In this document: piece by piece, positions 19,093-25,566 of the stretch
How the letters are laid out: each line of letters begins with the position of its first letter
Numbering within the stretch: the first letter of the stretch is position 1
Source: Pseudopedobacter sp035496935
GTDB lineage: Bacteria; Bacteroidota; Bacteroidia; Sphingobacteriales; Sphingobacteriaceae
DNA length: 64,000 nucleotides
Direction: 5' to 3'
Assembly (NCBI GenBank): GCA_035496935.1
Contig: DATJED010000023.1
Location: forward strand, 248,001-312,000
Notes under the pieces: generated by a model
Databases searched by the model: none
Seen by the model: only the letters and a program-made list of their open reading frames with translations
What the model was told of the DNA's origin: nothing
Position numbers and translations under genes: made by a program

Positions 19093-19110
19093 TTTAGCAA
19101 CATCGCTAAA
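19093..19110 (-). promoter_or_regulatory. hairpin in deaD 5' leader
   Basis: TTTAGC at 19093-19098 and its complement GCTAAA at 19105-19110 enclose a 6-base loop, placing a small hairpin within the inferred about 35-base leader just upstream of the helicase ATG. A regulatory role is only a guess. Confidence 0.35.
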
Positions 19111-19117
19111 CCGGGCG

Positions 19118-19148
19118 CAAAGGTATGTTTTTTATTTGGTAATGACAA
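19118..19148 (-). promoter_or_regulatory. Bacteroidota-type promoter of deaD
   Basis: On the minus strand, TTG (19146-19148), a 20-base spacer, then TACCTTTG (19118-19125). This is an exact match to the -33 TTG / -7 TAnnTTTG pattern. The predicted start of transcription is near 19112. Confidence 0.65.
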
Positions 19149-19351
19149 GTGTATTCCAATGATCGGAGTAGCCGATGGCTAAAGATTGAATTTGTTGAAT
19201 GACAGGGAGGTGGATAAATGATGGCCGATTTCTGAATATAGAAGAAAGCTTGAGCGGATAAAGAAATCGAAAAAAGTGAATATTTAAGTTTTTGAAAAGA
19301 TCCCAATCAATAAGATATACTTATATTTCGCTTTATTCCTAATTTTAAGCC

Positions 19352-19984
19352 ATGCAAATCAACGAAATTTTTAATCAGATTTTTGAATTAGAACTGATCC
19401 GGGAATTTGAAAAAAAGGCAAAACTTATTTTTGTAAAAGAAGGAGCTGTCATTCTTGATTTCGGAAAAACCGTTAGCATGGTTCCTATTGTTTTATCCGG
19501 GACATTAAAAATATCGAGATTGGACGAATCTGGCAGTGAATTGCTTCTTTATTATGTAAACAAAAAAGAGAGTTGCGCAATGACGTTTACTTGTTGCATG
19601 CAACAATTCCCTAGTGAAGTTAAAATCACCGCAGAAGAAGATACTGAGTTTTTAGCATTACCAATTACCGCAATGGACGAATGGATGATGAAATACCCAA
19701 CTTGGAAAAGTTTTGTAATGAAAACTATCCGTACCCGTTTTAACGAACTTTTAAGTGCTATAGATCAGTTGGCCTTTCAGAAATTGGACGAACGCCTGGC
19801 TAATTACCTAAAAGAAAAATCTAAGGTAACAGGCTCAGCCTTGATCAACCTTTCTCATGAGCAAATTTCAATAGAAATGGCAAGCTCGCGAGAGGTAATT
19901 TCAAGGCTTTTAAAAAAGTTGGAAAACGAAAAAAAATTATTGCTTTACCGGAATCAAATTAAATTATTGCCAAATTTTTGGTAA
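19352..19984 (+). CDS. Crp/Fnr-family regulator with a cysteine cluster
   Basis: 210 residues. A cyclic-nucleotide-type effector beta-barrel fills about 20-130, and a Crp-type winged helix (INLSHEQISIEMASSREVISRLLKKLENE) fills about 160-205. C75, C81 and C82 occur in KESCAMTFTCCMQQ at the place where other family members hold their effector. There is no FNR-like N-terminal four-Cys cluster, so a thiol or persulfide sensor is conceivable rather than an FeS sensor. It sits directly upstream of a CRP-like palindrome and the OsmC-rhodanese-thioredoxin operon, which it most likely regulates. Confidence 0.88.
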   Translation: MQINEIFNQIFELELIREFEKKAKLIFVKEGAVILDFGKTVSMVPIVLSGTLKISRLDESGSELLLYYVNKKESCAMTFTCCMQQFPSEVKITAEEDTEFLALPITAMDEWMMKYPTWKSFVMKTIRTRFNELLSAIDQLAFQKLDERLANYLKEKSKVTGSALINLSHEQISIEMASSREVISRLLKKLENEKKLLLYRNQIKLLPNFW

Positions 19985-19998
19985 ACTTTTCCTAGCTA

Positions 19999-20043
19999 TG
20001 TGACAATTGTCACTGACCGGTACTTTACATTGTTGCACCTTTG
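19999..20043 (+). promoter_or_regulatory. CRP/FNR-like operator and promoter of the OsmC operon
   Basis: The 14-base perfect palindrome GTGACAATTGTCAC (20000-20013) fits TGTGA-N6-TCAC. It is followed by CACCTTTG (20036-20043), which matches the TAnnTTTG -7 element at six of the eight bases, and no convincing -33 TTG lies at the usual spacing. The palindrome centre falls about 40-42 bases upstream of the inferred start, the position of a class II activator site. Confidence 0.6.
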
Positions 20044-20116
20044 TTTTGTAGTGATAATTCCACAAATAAATCAAAGGCAATTAAAGTTACTTCAACAAAG
20101 AAAAAATCTTAACATC

Positions 20117-20578
20117 ATGAATCATCAGATAGAAACCCAATGGATGGGTAAAATGCAGTTTAACGCTTTAATTAACGGACATACGGTAATAATGGATGCA
20201 CCAGAAAGAGTAGGAGGGGAAGACCAGGGCCCAATACCTAAACCTTTTGTTTTATCGGCACTTTCTGGCTGTACCGGAATGGATATTGTTGCCATTTTGC
20301 GTAAGGCAGCCAAACAAGTTGATGATTTTAATATGAAGGTTACCGGTGAATTAAGCAAAACTGCGCCTATGCAGTACGTTGCTGTGCATGTAGTTTACAA
20401 TTTTAAAGGTATTGCAGAAAACCAGCAGGATGCTTTAAATGCCGTAAATGATTCTCAAGAAAAATTTTGTGGTGTTAGTGATATGTTAAAGAAAGTTATA
20501 CCTGTGACTTGGGAGGTGAATTATAATGATAAACAAATTTTTAACAATGGTGCAATATTGGAAACACAATTAAACTAA
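20117..20578 (+). CDS. OsmC/Ohr family protein
   Basis: 153 residues of the OsmC fold. The two conserved cysteines are C52 in SALSGCTGMD and C118 in EKFCGVSDM, the redox pair that reduces organic peroxides in Ohr/OsmC enzymes. The open frame extends upstream to 20000, but those 39 residues overlie the operator and promoter; the ATG at 20117 gives the family start MNHQIETQWMGKMQFNA. It is the first gene of an operon encoding rhodanese, a Cys-rich membrane protein and thioredoxin. This suggests hydroperoxide or sulfane-sulfur detoxification. Confidence 0.9.
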   Translation: MNHQIETQWMGKMQFNALINGHTVIMDAPERVGGEDQGPIPKPFVLSALSGCTGMDIVAILRKAAKQVDDFNMKVTGELSKTAPMQYVAVHVVYNFKGIAENQQDALNAVNDSQEKFCGVSDMLKKVIPVTWEVNYNDKQIFNNGAILETQLN

Positions 20579-20584
20579 TAAAAA

Positions 20585-20899
20585 ATGTTACAGACAATCA
20601 AAAATATATTTGGTTTTGGGCCAACGATAAATTATAAACAACTTATAAAGAGCGGTGCGCAATTAATTGATGTGCGCACCATTGCGGAATTCAACAGCGG
20701 ACATATTAAAGGTTCGTTAAATATTCCTTTGCAAATACTTTTGGATAATTTAGCTAAATTAAAAAGAGACAAACCGGTTATTGTTTGTTGTGCATCCGGT
20801 ATGCGCAGTGCTTCGGCAAAAAATGTTTTAAAATCAAAAGGATTTACAGAAGTTCATAACGGTGGTTCTTGGGTTAGTTTGCAAAACAAAATCAGTTAA
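20585..20899 (+). CDS. single-domain rhodanese (sulfurtransferase)
   Basis: 104 residues. One rhodanese domain with LIDVRTIAEFNSGHIKGSLNIP and the active-site loop C69-ASGM-R74, preceded by a second Cys (C68). A cytosolic sulfane-sulfur carrier is expected. It starts 6 bases after osmC and ends 1 base before the small membrane protein. In E. coli YgaP a rhodanese domain is fused to a two-helix membrane domain; here the two parts appear as adjacent genes. Confidence 0.92.
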   Translation: MLQTIKNIFGFGPTINYKQLIKSGAQLIDVRTIAEFNSGHIKGSLNIPLQILLDNLAKLKRDKPVIVCCASGMRSASAKNVLKSKGFTEVHNGGSWVSLQNKIS

Positions 20900-20900
20900 T

Positions 20901-21128
20901 ATGAAACAAAGACTTTTAACTGGCTGGACATTTACCCGTGGCGTGTATCTGGTATTGGGGGCAATAATTATTATACAATCTGTTATTCAAAACCAGTGGT
21001 TAGGTATTTTGTTTGGTACTTACTTTGCTTTAATGGGTTTGTTTGCATTTGGCTGTGCTGCTGGTAATTGTTTTGGTGGAAGCTGTAACGTGGAAACTAA
21101 AGGAAATACTAAGAACTTAAAGGATTAG
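20901..21128 (+). CDS. two-helix membrane protein, YgaP C-terminal-like (DUF2892-type)
   Basis: 75 residues with hydrophobic helices at about 13-30 and 33-50. A cysteine-rich stretch follows (C52, C57, C62 in FGCAAGNCFGGSCN) and then a polar tail. The start at 20901 is preferred over the frame opening at 20862, because it follows the rhodanese stop by one base. The composition matches membrane partners of rhodaneses. The Cys triplet just past helix 2 could bind metal or carry sulfur, but that is inference. Confidence 0.8.
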   Translation: MKQRLLTGWTFTRGVYLVLGAIIIIQSVIQNQWLGILFGTYFALMGLFAFGCAAGNCFGGSCNVETKGNTKNLKD

Positions 21129-21134
21129 AATAAT

Positions 21135-21431
21135 ATGGCAACGTTTTCAGAAATTATAAATTCAGACAAACCAGTTTTGGTCGATTTTTTTGCGGAGTGG
21201 TGCGGTCCATGCAAAATGATGAAACCCATTTTAGAGGAACTAAAGTCAAAGATTGGCGACAAAGCAACCATTATAAAAGTGGATGTTGATAAAAGTCCTC
21301 AGGCGTCAAATAAGTATAAAATACAAGGTGTGCCAACGCTAATGATATTTAAAAACGGTGAAATAAAATGGCGACAATCTGGTGTTGTTCCGGCAAATCA
21401 GTTGGAACAAATTATTAGGCAATATCAATAG
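21135..21431 (+). CDS. trx: thioredoxin
   Basis: 98 residues with the canonical active site WCGPC (C23, C26), cis-Pro loop GVPT and the full thioredoxin fold. Cytosolic disulfide reductant. It is the last gene of the Crp/Fnr-linked operon, 6 bases after the membrane protein. As an operon member it probably reduces OsmC disulfides or persulfides on the rhodanese. A housekeeping thioredoxin may be encoded elsewhere. Confidence 0.93.
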   Translation: MATFSEIINSDKPVLVDFFAEWCGPCKMMKPILEELKSKIGDKATIIKVDVDKSPQASNKYKIQGVPTLMIFKNGEIKWRQSGVVPANQLEQIIRQYQ

Positions 21432-21560
21432 TTAGTTGGTGTTTTTAAGGAAAATCTTCAAAAGACCTTCTCTAAAGTCAGCCTCAAAAGAATTCTTAAT
21501 CGCTATTTGATTGTAAGCTATTTTTATGAAATTTGCGCTTTAATAATCAATCCGTTTTAA

Positions 21561-22685
21561 TTGGAAATTTATATCACTTACTCCTTTTTTTTACTGCTAC
21601 AGATTTGCTTTATTATACAGCTTTATTACCTGTTGGTTATTCAGGGCAAATTCCGCAGTTATCAAATAACCGATTTTAATAAACCCGCCGTACAAGAACC
21701 TGTTTCTATAATCATTTGTGCAAGGAATGAGGCTAAAAACTTAAGCAAATATCTGCCTGATATTTTAACCCAAAACTACCCGGTTTTCGAGGTTATTGTA
21801 GTAAACGATTGCTCTTTAGATGAAAGTGAGGATGTTTTACGGGTTTTTCAATCTCAGTACACAAATTTAAAGGTTGTAAAAATAACAGAACACCCAAGGT
21901 TTAAAACCGCCAAAAAGTTTGCGGTAACTTTAGGAATTAAAGCGGCCAGTAATGAGATTTTGCTGTTTACCGATGCCGATTGCAAACCTCAATCCAAAGA
22001 TTGGATCAGTTTGATGGCTCAGCATTATAATGCTCCTCAAACCGAAATCGTTTTAGGGTATTCTCCATACCAAAAAGTCAAAGGGTTTTTGAATGCTTTA
22101 ATTAGGTACGAAACTTTTCAGACGGCATTAAATTATTTTAGTTTTTCACTCGACGGAATGCCTTACATGGGCGTTGGCAGAAATTTGTCATACAAAAAGG
22201 CGTTGTTTTTCGAAGGTAAAGGGTTTGCCGCACATATGCACATTCCATCAGGCGATGACGATTTATTTGTGAACCAAAATGCGACACAAAGTAATACGGC
22301 TATTGAAGTAAGCGCCGCGTCTCATACTTGGAGCGAGCCAAAAGACACTTGGGCAAGCTATTGGAAACAGAAAACCCGCCACATTGGGGCCTCTAAAATA
22401 TATAAAAGCAATCACAAGTTCAACTTAAGTTTACAAGCGCTATCGGCAATAGGTTTTTATCTTTTTTTGACCCTTTGTTTAGTTTTAAAAGTTGAGCTAA
22501 TTGTAATATTGGCTATTTTTTTGTTCCGTTTTTTCTGTCAGATTTTTGTTTACTATAAATCTCTAGAAAAACTGAGATACAAAGATTTGATGTGGTGGTT
22601 TATAATATTAGATCCATTTTACTATATTTATTTAATAACGGTAAGTATAGCTAATCTCTTTATTAAGAAAACGACATGGAAATAA
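21561..22685 (+). CDS. membrane-associated glycosyltransferase family 2
   Basis: 374 residues. The N-terminal membrane helix (YSFFLLLQICFIIQLYYLLV) is followed by a GT2 catalytic domain with VSIIICARNEAKNL, VVNDCSLDES, TDADCKPQ and a WKQKTRHIG region standing for the QxxRW-like motif. Two or three C-terminal helices follow. It probably makes or extends a polysaccharide or glycolipid. The start is a TTG at 21561, with no in-frame ATG before the first helix. The 3' end overlaps the sigma factor gene by 10 bases, so the two are coupled. Confidence 0.88.
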   Translation: MEIYITYSFFLLLQICFIIQLYYLLVIQGKFRSYQITDFNKPAVQEPVSIIICARNEAKNLSKYLPDILTQNYPVFEVIVVNDCSLDESEDVLRVFQSQYTNLKVVKITEHPRFKTAKKFAVTLGIKAASNEILLFTDADCKPQSKDWISLMAQHYNAPQTEIVLGYSPYQKVKGFLNALIRYETFQTALNYFSFSLDGMPYMGVGRNLSYKKALFFEGKGFAAHMHIPSGDDDLFVNQNATQSNTAIEVSAASHTWSEPKDTWASYWKQKTRHIGASKIYKSNHKFNLSLQALSAIGFYLFLTLCLVLKVELIVILAIFLFRFFCQIFVYYKSLEKLRYKDLMWWFIILDPFYYIYLITVSIANLFIKKTTWK

Positions 22686-23290
22686 ATCCGAATTTCTCTG
22701 ATAATGCCAAAAACGATTTCTCTTTGGTTGAAAAAGCTAAAGAAGGAAATCAGAAAGCTTATGCCGAGTTAATGCAGCGTTATAAGGATTCTATATTTTT
22801 TATGGTGTTAAAAATGGTAAATAATAAGGATGATGCCATGGATATCACCGTTACTACTTTTGCTAAGGCTTTTGAAAACTTAGAAAAATACCGCCCAGAT
22901 TATGCTTTTAGTACCTGGTTATTCCGGATTGCAACTAACGGCAGTATCGATTTTATCCGTAAGAAGAAAATTGCCACAACTTCAATTGACGGTATGGGTT
23001 ACGATGGGACAGAAGACAAAGTTTTTGAGATAAAAAGCGATGGTTTGAATCCTGAGGAGCATTCTATAAAAAAACAACAGACAGAACAGTTAAAAGAAGT
23101 AATTGACAAACTTCCGCCAAGGTACAAAACGTTAATTGTCCTGCGATATTTTGACGAACTTTCCTACGAAGAAATTGCCGAACAACTGGATTTGCCTTTG
23201 GGTACTGTCAAAGCCCAATTGTTCAGAGGAAGAGATTTATTGTCAAACGTACTTACCCGCAGAAAAAAAAGCTTAAAAAGTGACTTCTAA
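22676..23290 (+). CDS. RNA polymerase sigma factor, sigma-70 ECF type
   Basis: 204 residues. Sigma region 2 occupies about 25-95 (YAELMQRYKDSIFFMVLKMV, DITVTTFAKAFENLEKYRPDYAFSTWLFRIATN). Region 4 occupies about 135-195 (LPPRYKTLIVLRYFDELSYEEIAEQLDLPLGTVKAQLFRGRDLL, with a helix-turn-helix). There is no region 1 or 3, so it is an ECF sigma. No anti-sigma gene is adjacent. It overlaps the glycosyltransferase upstream and rsmG downstream by 10-11 bases, an unusual tight coupling of a sigma factor to housekeeping genes. Confidence 0.93.
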   Translation: MEINPNFSDNAKNDFSLVEKAKEGNQKAYAELMQRYKDSIFFMVLKMVNNKDDAMDITVTTFAKAFENLEKYRPDYAFSTWLFRIATNGSIDFIRKKKIATTSIDGMGYDGTEDKVFEIKSDGLNPEEHSIKKQQTEQLKEVIDKLPPRYKTLIVLRYFDELSYEEIAEQLDLPLGTVKAQLFRGRDLLSNVLTRRKKSLKSDF

Positions 23291-23912
23291 TTTAATTCAG
23301 CATTATTTTTCCGATTTAACACCCGCACAAATTAAGCAGTTTGATATGCTGTTTGATTTGTATCAAACCTGGAATTCGCAGATTAATGTGATTAGCCGTA
23401 AGGATATCGATTTGCTTTACGAAAGGCATATCCTACACTCTTTGGGCATTGCCAAAGTTTTGAGTTTTAAACCCGGACAAGATATTTTAGACGTTGGTAC
23501 CGGAGGAGGTTTTCCGGGCATTCCGCTGGCAATTTTATTTCCCGAAACCAACTTTTTATTGGTCGATTCTATCGGCAAAAAAATTAAAGTGGTGAATGAA
23601 GTTGCTACTGCTATTGGTTTAACAAATTTAAAAGGTGTTCACAGTAGGGCAGAGCAGGTAGATCAGAAATTCGATTTTATAGTTTCGAGAGCAGTTACGC
23701 AGTTAAAAGATTTTTACCCTTGGATTCGTGGAAAGTTTAAAAAGGGATCCACTGGCGACTTTAAAAATGGCGTATTGTATTTAAAAGGCGGAGATTTAAA
23801 GGAGGAGCTAGAGGCATCTAAGCTAAAAGAAATCCAGCTTTTCCCTTTAGCAACGTACTTTAAAGAAGAGTTTTTTGATACTAAATATGTCGTTTACTTT
23901 CCCGCTCAATAA
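23280..23912 (+). CDS. rsmG: 16S rRNA (guanine527-N7)-methyltransferase
   Basis: 210 residues. The SAM-binding motif is DILDVGTGGGFPGIPLAI (near residue 62). NVISRKDIDLLYERHILHSLGI is the typical RsmG N-terminal motif, and FDFIVSRAVTQLKDF is present. It methylates G527 in the 530 loop of 16S rRNA. The start is GTG at 23280, inside the end of the sigma factor gene (11-base overlap). dprA follows after 2 bases. Confidence 0.96.
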   Translation: MTSNLIQHYFSDLTPAQIKQFDMLFDLYQTWNSQINVISRKDIDLLYERHILHSLGIAKVLSFKPGQDILDVGTGGGFPGIPLAILFPETNFLLVDSIGKKIKVVNEVATAIGLTNLKGVHSRAEQVDQKFDFIVSRAVTQLKDFYPWIRGKFKKGSTGDFKNGVLYLKGGDLKEELEASKLKEIQLFPLATYFKEEFFDTKYVVYFPAQ

Positions 23913-23914
23913 AT

Positions 23915-25003
23915 ATGTTGCACAAAATTGCCCTTACTTTTGTTAAAGGAATTGGTGACATCACCATAAAATCTTTAATAAGTTATTGTGGCAGTGCAGA
24001 GGAAGTTTTTAAAACAAAACAAAGCTCGCTCGAAAAAATCCCAGGTATTGGACCTAAAACTGCCCAATTGATTGCCAACCATGAAGCATTTGAAAGAGCT
24101 GAAAAAGAAATAGCTTTTATTGAAAAGTATAAAATAGAACCTATATTTTATACCGATAAAAACTATCCAAAACGTTTGAAAAACTGTGCGGATTCGCCAA
24201 CATTGCTTTATTTTAAAGGCAAAGCCGATTTAAATAATCAGAAAATAATAGCCATTGTAGGTACGCGTAACGCAAGCGCTTATGGTAAAGCATTTTGTGA
24301 AAAATTGGTCGATGGATTAAAGGAACATAATGTTTTAATTGTGAGTGGTTTGGCTTACGGAATTGATGTAGCGGCACATAAAGCATCCGTAGCTATGAAA
24401 CAGACTACCGTTGGAGTTTTGGGACATGGTTTAGATAGGATTTATCCAGCTTCGCATCGCTCGGTTGCGGAAAGTATGCTTGCGAATGGAGGTTTATTAA
24501 CGGAGTTTCCTTCTCAGACTAATCCCGATCGTCAAAACTTTCCGAAAAGAAACCGAATAATTGCAGGTTTAGCTGATGCCGTAGTTGTTGTTGAAGCCGC
24601 AAAAAAAGGCGGAGCATTAATTACTGCTGAAATTGCAAATTCTTATAATAAAGATGTTTTTGCCCTACCCGGTAAAATTGATGACGAGTTTTCTGAAGGA
24701 TGTAACTTCTTGATTAAAACCAATAGAGCAAATTTAATTACTCGGCCCGAAGATGTCGAGTATATAATGGGCTGGCAGGCGAGCTCGGTATTACAAAAAA
24801 AGGAAGCGCCGAAGCTATTCCTTGATCTAACGAAAGAAGAATTGGCAATTGTTGACCTTATAAAAGAAGCAAAAACAATAGCTATTGATGATTTGCAGCT
24901 AAAACTTGATATGCCCCAAAGCAAGCTGGCGATGTTATTGTTGAATTTGGAAATGCAATCCGTAATTATTGCGCTTCCAGGGCGAGTTTATAGATTGAAT
25001 TGA
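23915..25003 (+). CDS. dprA: DNA-processing protein DprA
   Basis: 362 residues. An N-terminal helix-hairpin-helix/SAM region (LEKIPGIGPKTAQLIANHE) precedes the Rossmann DNA-processing domain: IAIVGTRNASAYGKAF, VSGLAYGIDVAAHKASV, and FPKRNRIIAGLADAVVVVEAAKKGGALITAEIA. A winged-helix DprA C-terminal domain closes it (about 300-360). It binds incoming single-stranded DNA and loads RecA in natural transformation. It ends the coupled run glycosyltransferase-sigma-rsmG-dprA. Confidence 0.95.
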   Translation: MLHKIALTFVKGIGDITIKSLISYCGSAEEVFKTKQSSLEKIPGIGPKTAQLIANHEAFERAEKEIAFIEKYKIEPIFYTDKNYPKRLKNCADSPTLLYFKGKADLNNQKIIAIVGTRNASAYGKAFCEKLVDGLKEHNVLIVSGLAYGIDVAAHKASVAMKQTTVGVLGHGLDRIYPASHRSVAESMLANGGLLTEFPSQTNPDRQNFPKRNRIIAGLADAVVVVEAAKKGGALITAEIANSYNKDVFALPGKIDDEFSEGCNFLIKTNRANLITRPEDVEYIMGWQASSVLQKKEAPKLFLDLTKEELAIVDLIKEAKTIAIDDLQLKLDMPQSKLAMLLLNLEMQSVIIALPGRVYRLN

Positions 25004-25010
25004 ACCGTTA

Positions 25011-25418
25011 TTACTTCCCAACCATCACGCCGGGCTTATTAATAATCGGGATTTTAATCAAGTTGGATTCCACGATGCTTTCGGGTAAAAAGATGAATTT
25101 TTTATCAAAAATCTCTCTTCCAATATAATAGCTTACCCAATATTCATTGGTTAAACCGAATACCTGCTCATCAATCGCTTCAATTTTAGCAAAGGAATGA
25201 GCTTCCATTTTATCAATCATGTGCCTTAATACGGATGTTTTAACATCTTCACCATCTTTTAAACCGTAACCTTTTGACGTAATTAAAACGGTTTCAATGG
25301 CCACGTTTTTAAGGTTGATAATGTAAACGTTCCAATTTTTACTGTTGGGGCTCGCGTCTTCTAAAACTACCGCAACGGCAATGTCTTCAACAATATGTTC
25401 TGGAATGTCTTTTTTCAT
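25011..25418 (-). CDS. conserved hypothetical protein
   Basis: 135 residues, acidic in its N-terminal half, with no signal peptide or membrane helix. It begins MKKDIPEHIVEDIAVAVV and contains alternating beta-type segments (NWNVYIINLKNVAIETVLITSKGYG, EYWVSYYIGREIFDKKFIFLP). I do not recognise a named domain. It is convergent with dprA (7-base gap) and separated from topA by a heptamer-repeat region. It probably represents a small soluble Bacteroidota-specific family. Confidence 0.75.
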   Translation of the reverse strand: MKKDIPEHIVEDIAVAVVLEDASPNSKNWNVYIINLKNVAIETVLITSKGYGLKDGEDVKTSVLRHMIDKMEAHSFAKIEAIDEQVFGLTNEYWVSYYIGREIFDKKFIFLPESIVESNLIKIPIINKPGVMVGK

Positions 25419-25425
25419 TATATAA

Positions 25426-25559
25426 AGGCTTAAGGCTTAAAGCTAAAGGTAGAAAGGCTTTTAAAGCAGTAAGCTTAGTAACATAAAACAATTGCAAAAT
25501 CCTATAGTTAGCTAAATACATTAGTGAGCTTTGTGCTTTCAGCCTTTAGCCTTCCGCTT
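25426..25559. repeat. inverted arms of tandem heptamers, consensus ARGYNNA
   Basis: The left arm (25426-25460) holds five 7-base units beginning AGGCTTA, AGGCTTA, AAGCTAA. The right arm (25525-25559) holds five units TGAGCTT, TGTGCTT, TCAGCCT, TTAGCCT, TCCGCTT, which are the reverse complement of the same form. About 64 bases separate the arms. It lies between the hypothetical gene and topA. Confidence 0.75.
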
Positions 25560-25566
25560 AACAAAA

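Noticed and set aside
19106..19306. 66-residue minus-strand open frame upstream of deaD
   Set aside because: It spans the deaD promoter region, has no recognisable domain, and would overlap the regulatory sites.
25426..25559. Heptamer arrays as CRISPR
   Set aside because: Units are 7 bases, contiguous and lack unique spacers, and no cas genes are present.
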